Shown: positions 1 through 7,519, counted from the stretch's first letter. The stretch: DNA of 40,176 nucleotides from Candidatus Fusicatenibacter intestinigallinarum (GCA_019119555.1 DWWU01000025.1:1-40176); one strand, 5' to 3'. Made by a program: numbers and translations. The notes: generated by a model not told the origin, from the letters alone.

Positions 1-1
1 T

Positions 2-112
2 GAAGAGATCAATGATACCCCTGTTGTCTATCACTGGAAATATCGACTTGATGAAATCAATCCGAATGAAGAAGCACAGGTTGAAACATTGTCTCTTGAA
101 AAGTCGAGTTAA
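2..112 (+). CDS. 3' end of an unidentified gene (partial)
   Basis: An open frame enters from the left edge and stops at TAA 110-112, giving the last 36 residues of a protein (starts EEINDTPVVYHW, ends SLEKSS). The tail is acidic and hydrophilic with no recognisable motif. No terminator follows directly; a composite palindromic repeat begins about 20 bp downstream. I do not recognise the family, and the frame is judged real only because it is open to the window edge and the next gene starts well after it. Confidence 0.4.
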   Translation, partial: EEINDTPVVYHWKYRLDEINPNEEAQVETLSLEKSS

Positions 113-130
113 TTAGTGACAGCTATACTA

Positions 131-247
131 GGTTGTGCATTTGCTGCACAGACCGTATGAAAATGTAGAGCCTGCGGGCATCCGGCCTATCGCGAAGCGA
201 TTTTTAATGGCCGGATGCCGTAACAGTTCAGCTGGCTGAACTGTTAC
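131..247 (-). repeat. Composite palindromic repeat, three modules
   Basis: Three hairpins lie side by side. Module C is 134-150 (TGTGCA/TGCACA), running into CAGACCGTATG. Module B is 171-219 (GCATCCGGCC/GGCCGGATGC around ATCGCGAAGCGAT). Module A is 220-247, a perfect 28-bp palindrome with 13-bp arms GTAACAGTTCAGC and GCTGAACTGTTAC around TG. Read on the minus strand the order A-B-C matches the element at 17305-17438, so this is a mobile or propagated unit rather than a local accident. It fills the gap before recQ. Confidence 0.85.
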
Positions 248-285
248 GTTCCGGACGGCAGGAAAACAGAAACAGGAAGAACAAT

Positions 286-2238
286 ATGGATAAATATGAT
301 ATACTGAAAAAATATTTTGGCTATGATTCTTTCCGCCCGGGGCAGGAAACACTGGTGGATGCGATTCTGGAAGGGCGGGATACGCTGGGAATCATGCCCA
401 CCGGCGCAGGAAAATCTCTGTGCTATCAGGTACCGGCTCTTCTTATGCCGGGGATCACTCTGGTCATCTCACCGCTGATCTCTCTGATGAAGGATCAGGT
501 CACTACGCTGAATCAGGCGGGAATCCATGCAGCATATCTGAACAGTTCGCTGACCCAGGGACAGTATCTGATCGCTCTGCGGAATATGCGGAGAGGACAG
601 TATAAGATTGTCTATGTGGCTCCGGAGCGTCTGCTGACGGAGAGCTTCCAGGAGGCCGTGCGCGGGATTACGCTGTCCATGGTGAGTGTAGACGAGGCCC
701 ATTGTATTTCCCAATGGGGACAGGACTTTCGTCCGAGCTATCTGAAAATTCATGATTTTATTGAGACTCTGCCGGTCCGACCGGTTATCAGCGCCTTCAC
801 CGCCACTGCCACCCGTGAAGTGCGGGAGGATATTCTGGCGCTGCTGGATCTCAGGGATCCGGTGACGCTCACGACCGGATTTGACAGAAAGAACCTGAAA
901 TTTATCGTTCAGCATCCGAGAGATAAGATGAAGACTGTGCTGGAATATCTGAAGGATCATGAGCAGGAGTGCGGGATTATTTACTGCCTGACAAGAAAAA
1001 CGGTGGAAGAGGTCTGCGAACGTCTTCAGAGAGAAGGCTACTCTGCAACCCGCTACCATGCAGGTCTCAGTGACCGGGAGCGGCAGCAGAACCAGGAAGC
1101 GTTCATTTATGATCAGAAGCAGATCATGGTGGCGACAAACGCTTTCGGCATGGGAATCGACAAGTCGAACATCCGATATGTCATTCACTATAATATGCCG
1201 AAAAATATTGAAAGCTATTATCAGGAGGCAGGAAGAGCCGGACGTGACGGGCTCCCGTCGGAATGCATTCTTCTCTATGCGGGACAGGATGTGATCACCA
1301 ACCAGTTTTTTATCGAAAAAATGGAAGGGTCCGAGGCAATGGATGACGAGACAGCCCGGCAGGTACAGGAACGTGAGAGGGAACGTCTGAAAAAAATGAC
1401 CTTCTACTGTACAACCAATGAATGCCTGAGGGCATATATTCTTGGGTATTTCGGCGAATATGGCTCTAATTACTGCGGCAACTGTTCCAACTGCCTGACG
1501 CAGTTTGAGGAGAGCGATGTGACCGGGATCGCCGCAAATCTGGTCGGCTGTGTGAGGGAAAGCCGCTGGACCTACGGGATGACGATGATTATTGACACCG
1601 TGCACGGGAGCAAAAATGCAAAAGTACTTCGTGGAAGGATGAATGAGAATCCTTATTACGGATCCTGTGAGGAGGTTCCGCTGTATCAGCTTCGCCAGGT
1701 GATGAATCATCTGATTCTGAACGGTTATCTGCAGCTGACAGACGACAATTATCCGGTGGTGCGTCTGGCGGAGCGCTCCGGTGAGCTGCTGGAAGGAAAA
1801 ACGGTGACGATGAAGGTGGCGAAGGAGCAGCCGAAAGAGAAACGAAAGCCGGAAAAAGAAAAGAACCGGAAGCTGCCGAAGATGGGGCAGGATGTGGATC
1901 CGGAACTGTTTGCCCAGCTTCGCGAGCTGCGTCTTGAGATGGCCAGAAAAGAAAAGGTGCCGCCCTATATTATCTTCTCCGACAAGACGCTGGCCCAGAT
2001 GTGTACACTGAGACCACGGACCAGAGCCCAGATGCTGGAGGTTTCCGGCGTCGGAGAGTTCAAGTATGAAAAATACGGGGAGCAGTTCCTGCAGAAGATC
2101 CGGGAGCTTTCCGCAGACGGGACGATTCCGGAGAAGCCGGAACCGCCGGAGGAAACCTCTGTCGGCGAAGCGGAGGAGAACATCTCTGGTCAGGAAAAGA
2201 AATCCGGAAAAAGAGCGGTAAAGCAGAGTTTGTCATGA
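286..2238 (+). CDS. recQ: ATP-dependent DNA helicase RecQ
   Basis: A 650-residue superfamily 2 3'-5' DNA helicase for recombination and fork repair. Walker A is at residues 37-44 (MPTGAGKS), the DEAH box at 136-139 followed by CISQWG, and motif VI at 312-321 (QEAGRAGRDG). Zinc-binding cysteines follow at about 374, 379, 396 and 399/402, then an RQC-like winged-helix region. An HRDC domain occupies about 536-607 (DPELFAQLRELR through the VSGVGEFKYEKYG helix-hairpin). A lysine-rich linker of about 25 residues precedes HRDC. Length and domain order are normal for bacterial RecQ. ATG at 286 follows an AGGAAG-type ribosome site (AACAGGAAGAACAAT). The stop overlaps the next start by 4 bp (ATGA), so the two genes are probably translationally coupled. 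Confidence 0.95.
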   Translation: MDKYDILKKYFGYDSFRPGQETLVDAILEGRDTLGIMPTGAGKSLCYQVPALLMPGITLVISPLISLMKDQVTTLNQAGIHAAYLNSSLTQGQYLIALRNMRRGQYKIVYVAPERLLTESFQEAVRGITLSMVSVDEAHCISQWGQDFRPSYLKIHDFIETLPVRPVISAFTATATREVREDILALLDLRDPVTLTTGFDRKNLKFIVQHPRDKMKTVLEYLKDHEQECGIIYCLTRKTVEEVCERLQREGYSATRYHAGLSDRERQQNQEAFIYDQKQIMVATNAFGMGIDKSNIRYVIHYNMPKNIESYYQEAGRAGRDGLPSECILLYAGQDVITNQFFIEKMEGSEAMDDETARQVQERERERLKKMTFYCTTNECLRAYILGYFGEYGSNYCGNCSNCLTQFEESDVTGIAANLVGCVRESRWTYGMTMIIDTVHGSKNAKVLRGRMNENPYYGSCEEVPLYQLRQVMNHLILNGYLQLTDDNYPVVRLAERSGELLEGKTVTMKVAKEQPKEKRKPEKEKNRKLPKMGQDVDPELFAQLRELRLEMARKEKVPPYIIFSDKTLAQMCTLRPRTRAQMLEVSGVGEFKYEKYGEQFLQKIRELSADGTIPEKPEPPEETSVGEAEENISGQEKKSGKRAVKQSLS

Positions 2239-2573
2239 CTGGAGAGATCGCAGACCAGATCCGCTACTCAGAAAAAACAACGCTCAGTGAATTTATCCGG
2301 ATGCTGAACAGTCTGAGAGATGAGGAGCATGTCAAATGTCTGACCTTTCAAAGTCTTATAAAGCATCTCGTGGAAGAAGGATGTCTGGCGGAGGATGCGG
2401 CGGGAGAGGACGGAAAAACGCGGCGGACGATTACGCCGAAAGGAATTGTTTTCGGGATTTTTTCGGAAAAGCGTTTCAATCAGTCCGGCGATGAGTATGA
2501 AGTGATTTATTATGGGGAAAAGGCTCAGAGACAGCTGGTGAAAAAAATGCTGAACGAATGGAAAGAGGAATAG
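2235..2573 (+). CDS. Small protein coupled to recQ, function unknown
   Basis: A 112-residue soluble, charged protein. Its ATG overlaps the recQ stop (ATGA, 2235-2238), which argues that it is real and co-translated. The middle (FQSLIKHLVEEGCLAED, then RRTITPKGIVFGIF) has the alternating helix and strand look of a winged-helix fold, and the C terminus is basic and helical. No catalytic motif is visible. A role with RecQ, for instance as an accessory DNA-binding protein, is inference from coupling only. No clear intrinsic terminator follows; a partial palindromic repeat begins about 36 bp downstream. Confidence 0.7.
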   Translation: MTGEIADQIRYSEKTTLSEFIRMLNSLRDEEHVKCLTFQSLIKHLVEEGCLAEDAAGEDGKTRRTITPKGIVFGIFSEKRFNQSGDEYEVIYYGEKAQRQLVKKMLNEWKEE

Positions 2574-2608
2574 CTTTTTTGCGGCAGCAGATGAAAACAT
2601 ATCGATTT

Positions 2609-2635
2609 TCAATGGCCGGATACCGTAACAGTTCG
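2609..2635 (+). repeat. Partial module B/A palindromic repeat
   Basis: TTCAATGGCCGGATACCG followed by GTAACAGTTCG matches the junction of modules B and A seen at 209-230, but the second arm of the palindrome is missing. It is a truncated member of the window-wide repeat family. Confidence 0.6.
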
Positions 2636-2708
2636 TTGCTGCCTGTGAAAGAAATCAGATGCAGCTACTTGCGCAACAGCCGTATTATATGATATATTCA
2701 GAGCAGCG

Positions 2709-2724
2709 CTTATTAATTAATAAG
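2709..2724. promoter_or_regulatory. 16-bp AT-rich perfect palindrome upstream of fprA
   Basis: CTTATTAATTAATAAG is a perfect palindrome 35 bp before the fprA start and just downstream of a TATATGATATATTC stretch that could hold the -10 element. A position at or after the promoter would suit a repressor operator. The core TTATTAAT also occurs several times before the transaldolase gene near 27.9 kb. Regulator unknown. Confidence 0.4.
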
Positions 2725-2758
2725 AAAGAATCTTTATTCAGAAGAAGGAGCGATAATT

Positions 2759-3964
2759 ATGTACTGTACTAGAAAAGTAGCAGAAGACATTTACTGGATC
2801 GGCGGTTCTGACCGTCGTCTGGCGCTGTTTGAAAATCTTTTTCCGATTCCCCGCGGAGTGGCGTACAATTCCTATCTGATTATGGATGAGAAGACGGTTG
2901 TGATGGATACCGTGGATGCATCGATTACCCGCCAGTTCATCGAGAACATTGCCCACGTGCTGCAGGGACGGCCGCTGGATTATCTGGTGGTCAATCATAT
3001 GGAGCCGGATCACTGTGCGAATATCGAGGAGCTGCTGGTGCGGTATCCGGAGATGAAGATTGTGGGAAACGCAAAAACCCATAACATGATCCGTCAGTTT
3101 TACGATGCAGATCTGGAAGGAAAGACAATCACCGTGAAAGAAGGAGATACGCTGGCGCTCGGAAAACGTACGCTGCATTTCTTCTTTGCTCCGATGGTAC
3201 ACTGGCCGGAGGTTATGGTCAGCTGGGAAGAGACGGACAAAATCCTGTTTTCTGCGGATGCGTTCGGAAGCTTCGGGGCGCTCAACGGAAATATCTTCAA
3301 TGATGAGCTGAACTTTGACAGAGACTGGCTGGCGGACGCCCGCCGCTATTATACCAACATTGTTGGAAAATACGGACCGCAGGTGCAGAATGCGCTGAAA
3401 AAGCTTTCGGCGCTGGAGATTCAGATGATCTGCCCGCTGCACGGACCGATCTGGCGCAGCGATCTGGGCTACCTTCTGGACAAGTATGACAAGTGGAGCC
3501 GTTATGAGCCTGAGGACAAGGCTGTTGCGATCATGTACGCTTCCATGTACGGAAATACAGAAAATGCTGCCAATGTCCTTGCGGCAGAACTGGCTGAGGC
3601 GGGTGTGAAAAACATTGCAGTATACGATGTCTCCAATACCCATGTTTCCGAGCTGATTGCAGAGGTCTTCCGCTGCAGTCACCTGGTACTTGCATCACCG
3701 ACCTACAACAATGGAATCTATCCGGCGATGCTGAACTTCCTTCATGATATGAAGGCGCTGAATGTTCAGAACCGTACGGTAGCGCTGATGGAAAACGGTT
3801 CCTGGGCGCCGTCCAGCGCGAAACAGGTACGGGCACTGCTGGATGAGATGAAAGGAATGGAAATTCTTGAACCTGTTGTGACGGTGAAATCCGCTCTGAA
3901 AGAAGATTCCATGAATTCGCTCAGAGAACTGGCGGATACACTTGTGAAATCTCTGAACGCATAA
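2759..3964 (+). CDS. fprA: Flavodiiron protein (A-type flavoprotein, FprA family)
   Basis: A 401-residue cytoplasmic oxygen- or nitric-oxide-reducing enzyme that protects anaerobes. The N-terminal metallo-beta-lactamase-like domain (about 1-245) carries the full diiron ligand set: H80, E82, D84 and H85 in NHMEPDHC, H148 in MVHWPE, D167 in SADAFG and H228 in PLHGP. The C-terminal flavodoxin domain (about 253-401) starts with the FMN-binding loop SMYGNTENA (262-270) and contains SPTYNNGIYP. This is the canonical two-domain form with no rubredoxin or reductase extension. The start is set by GAAGGAG 9 bp upstream. It appears monocistronic, with repeats and a strong terminator after it. Electron donors are not encoded nearby. 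Confidence 0.93.
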   Translation: MYCTRKVAEDIYWIGGSDRRLALFENLFPIPRGVAYNSYLIMDEKTVVMDTVDASITRQFIENIAHVLQGRPLDYLVVNHMEPDHCANIEELLVRYPEMKIVGNAKTHNMIRQFYDADLEGKTITVKEGDTLALGKRTLHFFFAPMVHWPEVMVSWEETDKILFSADAFGSFGALNGNIFNDELNFDRDWLADARRYYTNIVGKYGPQVQNALKKLSALEIQMICPLHGPIWRSDLGYLLDKYDKWSRYEPEDKAVAIMYASMYGNTENAANVLAAELAEAGVKNIAVYDVSNTHVSELIAEVFRCSHLVLASPTYNNGIYPAMLNFLHDMKALNVQNRTVALMENGSWAPSSAKQVRALLDEMKGMEILEPVVTVKSALKEDSMNSLRELADTLVKSLNA

Positions 3965-3994
3965 AACGCGGAGGATAAAGATAAAAGAAGAGAG

Positions 3995-4022
3995 ACAGCA
4001 GTTCCGCCGGATGAACTGTCAC
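3995..4022. repeat. Degenerate 28-bp palindrome copy
   Basis: ACAGCAGTTCCGCCGG then ATGAACTGTCAC is a decayed copy of the 28-bp family palindrome, 30 bp after fprA. Confidence 0.5.
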
Positions 4023-4069
4023 AAGGAAAAAGCGACTGTTCATCCAGAGGGATTGCTGCGGGAAAAAAG

Positions 4070-4097
4070 GTAACAGTTCAGCTCGCTGAACTGTTAC
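4070..4097. repeat. Full 28-bp palindromic repeat (module A)
   Basis: Perfect arms GTAACAGTTCAGC and GCTGAACTGTTAC around TC. It abuts the terminator hairpin that begins at 4099. Confidence 0.9.
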
Positions 4098-4098
4098 G

Positions 4099-4142
4099 AA
4101 AAAAGCTCTGCCAGCCGGTATTTGCGGCTGGCAGAGCTTTTT
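4099..4142. terminator. Bidirectional intrinsic terminator between fprA and SRP RNA
   Basis: An A-run, stem GCTCTGCCAGCC (4105-4116) pairing with GGCTGGCAGAGC (4126-4137), then a T-run. A/T flanks on both sides let it serve fprA on the plus strand and the convergent SRP RNA on the minus strand. Confidence 0.92.
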
Positions 4143-4196
4143 CGACAATATAAAAAAGATGTTTCAAACCAGAAAACGAAACGATGCTCTGAAACA

Positions 4197-4223
4197 GTCA
4201 CAGTTCAGCTAACGGAACTGTGG
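4197..4223. repeat. Degenerate 28-bp palindrome copy
   Basis: GTCACAGTTC and GGAACTGTGGC flank AGCTAAC. Recognisable but decayed family member, between the terminator and the SRP RNA 3' end. Confidence 0.55.
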
Positions 4224-4251
4224 CCTGAGACATCTGTTTTTCTTATTTTTT

Positions 4252-4514
4252 CCGTGCGCCGCACGTCGAACCCTCACCACAGACGTTACTCCTACAGCCT
4301 ACTCGGCCCAGGCGCCCTTACGGCACACAGAAGGTTCTGCTTAGTGCTGCTGCATTCCTGCCCTGACACGGTTCACAGATTCCTGTTGCGTAAGACCCAG
4401 ACGTCAACGTCACTTATAGAAGGCAGCTCTGCAATGAAAAGCCCTCGGATTGGCATCACCCCTGCTATAGCGGATTGCAGGTACAGGGCACCGCTATCTC
4501 CCCGGCTGCACGGA
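4252..4514 (-). ncRNA. ffs: Signal recognition particle RNA, large Bacillota type (scRNA)
   Basis: Read on the minus strand this is an approximately 263-nt RNA with the Bacillus/Clostridium SRP layout. The 5' Alu domain has GGGGAGATAGCGGTGCCCTG, and a TGACGTTGACGTCTGGGTC segment follows. The conserved S-domain tip is at about 4352-4385: GTCAGG, then stem GCA/TGC closed by a GGAA tetraloop, then CAGCAGCACTAAG. GCCTGGGCCGAGTAGGCTGTAGG lies towards the 3' side as two blocks, and the 3' end (GCGCACGG) pairs with the 5' GTCCGTGC. The RNA binds Ffh for co-translational targeting. In many Bacillota this gene sits next to dnaX; here dnaX is about 19 kb away. Ends are placed from the closing stem and promoter, so they are approximate. 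Confidence 0.93.
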
Positions 4515-4519
4515 CTTTA

Positions 4520-4548
4520 AGTATAAACGATTTCCCATAAAAAGTCAA
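4520..4548 (-). promoter_or_regulatory. SRP RNA promoter
   Basis: On the minus strand TTGACT (4548-4543), 17-bp spacer, TATACT (4525-4520), about 7 bp before the predicted RNA start. A near-consensus housekeeping promoter, as expected for a stable RNA. Confidence 0.88.
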
Positions 4549-4662
4549 GCATGGAGGAATGAAAAACGCGCACCAGTGCAATTGTTTTCCAGAACTGTTA
4601 CAACCATAACGCACCGGTCATACCTCAGCGCCGGAGACATCCCCTGCGCACCCCAGAAAACA

Positions 4663-4887
4663 GGAAAAGGGGACGGGCGCGGGCGGACGGGGAGGTTCAG
4701 AGATCCAGTGCTTGCGACTGCGGGCGGACAGAGAGCGATGCGTGTCCGACGGCGGATGGCCCGAAGATCTGAGATGGAAAGAAGCAGACGCGTCATCCGA
4801 AGGCGAACACGCATCGCTCTCTGTCCGAACGCCGGAGTGAGCACGGATTCTGAATCTCCCCGTCCGCCCGCGTCTGTCCCCTTTTCC
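4663..4887. repeat. 225-bp long inverted repeat
   Basis: Left arm 4663-4758 and right arm 4794-4887 are near-complementary over about 95 bp, with a 35-bp spacer. Examples: GGAAAAGGGGAC against GTCCCCTTTTCC, GCGGGCGGACGGGGAG against CTCCCCGTCCGCCCGC, and GGACAGAGAGCGATGCGTGT against ACACGCATCGCTCTCTGTCC. It is more G+C-rich than its surroundings. Both strands carry accidental open frames but no credible gene. It may be a MITE-like element or a structured RNA; there is no terminal T-run on the right, so a terminator role is doubtful. Confidence 0.85.
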
Positions 4888-4903
4888 GTTCCTTAAAAAA
4901 ACA

Positions 4904-4932
4904 TTGACATATGGGGGCGGGTATAATAGAAT
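4904..4932 (+). promoter_or_regulatory. Promoter for the Mn riboswitch / mntP transcript
   Basis: TTGACA (4904-4909), 17-bp spacer, TAGAAT (4927-4932). A TATAAT overlaps at 4921-4926 but would give only an 11-12 bp spacer. About 20 bp before the riboswitch aptamer. Confidence 0.75.
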
Positions 4933-4951
4933 AGAAAGGTACATCAGAAAA

Positions 4952-5045
4952 AATTCCACAGGGAGTAGTCAGCAGCAGCGCTGCGATAGTATCAACACAA
5001 TGATGGAAACATCTGGTATTATCTGAAATGACGAGACTTGGAAGG
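4952..5045 (+). promoter_or_regulatory. Manganese riboswitch (yybP-ykoY family)
   Basis: P1 is TTCCA (4954-4958) with TGGAA (5039-5043). Between them lie the family landmarks: GGGAGTAG (4961-4968), a GCAGC-type hairpin, GTATCAACAC, a GATG-GAAA-CATC hairpin followed by TGGTAT, and ACGAGACTTGG closing the aptamer. These match the two-lobed yybP-ykoY aptamer, which binds Mn2+. The downstream gene is mntP, a Mn2+ exporter, which fits. The 3' strand of P1 is also the 5' strand of the terminator at 5035-5088, so ligand binding should prevent termination and switch the exporter on. Mechanism is inferred from this overlap. Confidence 0.85.
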
Positions 5046-5088
5046 TTCAGAGCAGGAAAATGCTCTGCCTTTTCCAGGTCTTTTTTTT
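5035..5088 (+). terminator. Riboswitch-controlled terminator
   Basis: GACTTGGAA (5035-5043) pairs with TTCCAGGTC (5072-5080), with inner stem CAGAGCA/TGCTCTG, then eight T residues. It shares bases with the aptamer P1, the expected on-switch design. Confidence 0.88.
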
Positions 5089-5093
5089 GTCCT

Positions 5094-5204
5094 TCTCGCG
5101 AGCAACGGGCCAAGCGGACATGCTTGCATGTCCATTTGGCGGTGCTGGGTGCCGGCGGCACACGGTTAGTGCCGACCGAAACGAAGTGCAGACCTGTCGC
5201 GAGA
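5094..5204. repeat. Hairpin-rich element bounded by TCTCGCGA / TCGCGAGA
   Basis: A 111-bp unit with 8-bp terminal inverted repeats (5094-5101 and 5197-5204). Inside are CCAAGCGGACATGC/GCATGTCCATTTGG (about 5110-5139) and GTGCCGGCGGCAC-type stems. AGTGCAGACCTG near its right end recurs at about 19071-19082, so at least part is repeated in this window. It separates the riboswitch terminator from mntP without coding potential. Probably a small non-autonomous repeat. Confidence 0.65.
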
Positions 5205-5247
5205 GTCAAATACCCTGCAGTTCTGCTGTGCTGCAAGTCTGATGCCT

Positions 5248-5269
5248 CCGTAGCTTGCTGCGGGGTTTT
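5248..5269 (+). terminator. Possible second weak terminator before mntP
   Basis: CCGTAG-CTTG-CTGCGG is a stem with a CUUG tetraloop followed by GGTTTT. It lies in the about 285-bp stretch between the riboswitch terminator and mntP; if active it would lower readthrough. The rest of 5270-5373 holds only a CCTCC/GGAGG hairpin near 5310-5330 and the ribosome site. Confidence 0.35.
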
Positions 5270-5373
5270 GAATCCGCAGAAGAGTCCTCCGGACGATGGT
5301 GCGGAATAAAAATCCCTCCGGTCAGGAGGATGTTTTCAGACGTGCTCCGGAGAGAGGGAAAAGGAGGAATCAC

Positions 5374-5934
5374 ATGAGTTTTGGTGCTGTATTTATTCTG
5401 GCGGTTGGTCTGGCGATGGACGCGTTTGCGGTGGCTGTCTGTAAGGGCCTCGCGCTGAAAAAAATCAGTGCGGGGAAAGCGGCGCTGGTAGGCGTATGGT
5501 TTGGCGGCTTCCAGGCGCTGATGCCATTGATCGGTTATCTGCTGGGAACCGGGTTTGAGGATAGGATCACGGCAATTGATCACTGGATTGCGTTCATTCT
5601 GCTGGGGCTGATTGGCTTTAATATGATCCGGGAGGCCTGTTCCGGAGAGGAAGAGGAAGCGGATGACCGGATGGATGTGAAGAGCATGCTTCTGCTGGCG
5701 ATTGCGACGAGCATTGACGCGCTGGCGGTAGGTATTACGTTTGCATTTCTGAAAGTGAATATTGTCATGGCTGTTTCGACGATTGGCGTCGTAACACTGA
5801 TTATCTCGGCTGCCGGCGTCTATATCGGCCATATTTTCGGGGCGAAGTATAAGGCGAAAGCGGAACTGGCGGGAGGCATTATTCTGATCCTGATCGGTCT
5901 CAGAATCCTTTTGGAGCACCTGGGTATTTTTTGA
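5374..5934 (+). CDS. mntP: Manganese efflux pump MntP
   Basis: A 186-residue inner-membrane protein with six hydrophobic segments in two repeats of three. The family's paired signatures are present: [14 protein letters not shown] in the first repeat and [15 protein letters not shown] in the second, each with the membrane aspartate needed for Mn2+ transport. A charged loop ([11 protein letters not shown]) lies between the halves. I chose ATG 5374 because AAAAGGAGG precedes it by 6 bp; an in-frame ATG at 5296 would add 26 hydrophilic residues without a ribosome site. It is the target of the Mn2+ riboswitch about 330 bp upstream, so expression should rise with manganese. Confidence 0.93.
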   Translation: MSFGAVFILAVGLAMDAFAVAVCKGLALKKISAGKAALVGVWFGGFQALMPLIGYLLGTGFEDRITAIDHWIAFILLGLIGFNMIREACSGEEEEADDRMDVKSMLLLAIATSIDALAVGITFAFLKVNIVMAVSTIGVVTLIISAAGVYIGHIFGAKYKAKAELAGGIILILIGLRILLEHLGIF

Positions 5935-5952
5935 CAGGAAAGTACGGACATT

Positions 5953-5965
5953 GCTGAACTGTTAC
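5953..5965. repeat. Half-site of the 28-bp palindrome
   Basis: GCTGAACTGTTAC alone, one perfect arm of module A, 18 bp after the mntP stop. The 5935-6231 gap also holds a module-B-like hairpin and a promoter. Confidence 0.6.
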
Positions 5966-6018
5966 AAAATGTGACTGAATTTTCTGCAAAGTCTTCAGGA
6001 ATTTTAATGAATTTGTAA

Positions 6019-6047
6019 TTGCATATCTGTGGCAATCCGGCTATGAT
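6019..6047 (+). promoter_or_regulatory. Promoter of the polysaccharide deacetylase gene
   Basis: TTGCAT (6019-6024), 17-bp spacer, TATGAT (6042-6047). The transcript would have a leader of about 180 nt containing the hairpin at 6129-6165. Confidence 0.6.
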
Positions 6048-6128
6048 AGAGTGTGAGAAAAAGAGGGGACAGTTCGGCCGGGTCTGTGTTTTTCTGTGCA
6101 GACTCCAGGAAACGATAACATCGGTGAA

Positions 6129-6178
6129 CATCCGGTTGATCGCAAAGCGATGTTATGACAGGATGCTGACAGCCTGGC
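6129..6178. repeat. Diverged module B repeat
   Basis: CATCCGGTTGATCGCAAAGC then GATGTTATGACAGGATG matches the module B layout (CATCCGG, ATCGC-GCGAT inner hairpin, GGATG), followed by an AGCCTG remnant. It lies in the leader of the deacetylase gene. Confidence 0.55.
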
Positions 6179-6231
6179 AGGCGGAACGGTTACCATACAA
6201 CGGAATGATCAAACGGGGAGCATACAGATAG

Positions 6232-7359
6232 ATGAAAAGGGAAACACTGAAGCAGAGAAGACGCCGTCTGCGGAGAGAGAAGGCAATACGGAGCTGTACG
6301 AGAATTGCAGTCTGCGTAATTGCAGCGCTGGCGCTGGTCACGGTGGGGTGGAAGATTGCAGCGCCGTTTCTTGGGGACAGTTACGGTCAGGCAGAGACAG
6401 GAAATGATGGACAGAAGGGGCCGATTGCGGAAGTTCAGGCAGCTGAGAATGAGGATGGCTCCGGAAATGCCGGGATCGCCCAGCTGGCGGAGACGACGGA
6501 GGTGCCTTACGAGGCTCCGGGCTGGCAGTATGATAACACCGGCTGGTGGTATGCAGTCAGTGATACTACCTATTATCAGAATGGATTCGCTGTGATTGAT
6601 GACAAGACATATCATTTTGATTCCTCCGGATATCTGTCGGTCGGGTGGACGCCGATCGGCGGCAAGGGATATTACTTTGATGAAAACGGGGTTTATGATC
6701 CGGAGAAGGACCATTCGATGATGATCGCACTCACCTTTGATGACGGGCCAGGCGCGCATACAGGAGAACTGCTGGATACGCTGAAGCAGTACGGAGCGAA
6801 GGCGACGTTCTTCCTGCAGGGAGTCAATATTGAGCAGTATGGAGGGGAAGCGATTGCCAGGATGGCATCCGAAGGCCATCTGATCGGAAATCACTCCTAC
6901 GATCATCCCAATATGCTGAAATTGTCCGCGGAGGATGCGGCGACGCAGTTTCAGAAGACAGATGACCTGATCGCACAGTATAATAACGGTTCGGGCGCTT
7001 CCGTCGTCCGTTTCCCGTACGGAAATAAGAGCAAGGAGCTGGAGGCCATTGCGGCACGGCCATGCTTTATGTGGGATGTGGATACGATGGATTGGGAGAG
7101 CCGGAATGTGCAGTCGAATATCCAGGCGGTTCTGAACGGTGTGGAGCCCGGTCAGATTATACTGATGCATGATATCTATCAGGCGACGGTGGAGGCATGT
7201 AAGACGATCATACCGGAACTGGTCAGCCGCGGGTACGAGCTGGTAACGTTGGATACACTGGCGGCAGCCAGCGGCGTGGAACTCCAGAATGGCGTGACGT
7301 ATTATGGATTTTCCCAGGCGGATATTGACGCGGGAAATGTCAGCGATGCAGAAAATTAA
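6232..7359 (+). CDS. Membrane-anchored polysaccharide deacetylase with cell-wall-binding repeats
   Basis: A 375-residue exported protein. Residues 1-23 are very basic and a membrane segment follows (about 24-47), acting as an uncleaved anchor. A linker leads to two or three aromatic repeats at about 97-155 (GWQYDNTGWWYAV, KTYHFDSSGYL, KGYYFDENG), of the choline/glucan-binding type. The NodB deacetylase domain fills about 163-360: TFDDGP (168-173, catalytic and metal aspartates), NHSYDH (220-225, metal histidines), RFPYGN and ILMHD. It probably removes acetyl groups from peptidoglycan or another wall glycan; the exact substrate is unknown. It appears monocistronic, with a strong terminator 5 bp after the stop. 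Confidence 0.9.
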   Translation: MKRETLKQRRRRLRREKAIRSCTRIAVCVIAALALVTVGWKIAAPFLGDSYGQAETGNDGQKGPIAEVQAAENEDGSGNAGIAQLAETTEVPYEAPGWQYDNTGWWYAVSDTTYYQNGFAVIDDKTYHFDSSGYLSVGWTPIGGKGYYFDENGVYDPEKDHSMMIALTFDDGPGAHTGELLDTLKQYGAKATFFLQGVNIEQYGGEAIARMASEGHLIGNHSYDHPNMLKLSAEDAATQFQKTDDLIAQYNNGSGASVVRFPYGNKSKELEAIAARPCFMWDVDTMDWESRNVQSNIQAVLNGVEPGQIILMHDIYQATVEACKTIIPELVSRGYELVTLDTLAAASGVELQNGVTYYGFSQADIDAGNVSDAEN

Positions 7360-7363
7360 CAGG

Positions 7364-7420
7364 CTCCCTTTCGGGCAGACAGAGAACAGAAAAGACGCTC
7401 TGCCCGAAAGGGAGTTTTTT
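7364..7420 (+). terminator. Intrinsic terminator after the deacetylase gene
   Basis: CTCCCTTTCGGGCAGA (7364-7379) pairs with TCTGCCCGAAAGGGAG (7399-7414), followed by six T residues. Confidence 0.95.
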
Positions 7421-7478
7421 GCCGTCTGATTTAAAGGAAGATATGTCTTGCCGGTGACTGGTCTGTGAATTATAATAA

Positions 7479-7519
7479 ATGGCAGGATGCCGTAACGGTT
7501 CAGCTGGATGAACTGTTAC
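7479..7519. repeat. 28-bp palindrome with module B tail
   Basis: AATGGCAGGATGCC followed by GTAACGGTTCAGC, TG and GATGAACTGTTAC (7492-7519). It ends 38 bp before the oxidoreductase start. The G at arm position 6 is not matched by the other arm, so this copy is slightly decayed. Confidence 0.85.

Noticed and set aside
4105..4137. 28-bp repeats as intrinsic terminators in their own right
   Set aside because: Most copies lack a T-run after the hairpin; real terminators with T-runs stand next to several of them as separate structures.
4122..4520. A 132-codon open frame on the plus strand across 4.1-4.5 kb
   Set aside because: It lies opposite the SRP RNA; the RNA's conserved secondary-structure segments and promoter explain the sequence.
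4545..4959. Several open frames of about 100 codons on both strands at 4.5-5.0 kb
   Set aside because: They follow the long inverted repeat and the riboswitch; Arg/Pro-rich translations without ribosome sites are artefacts of G+C-rich palindromes.
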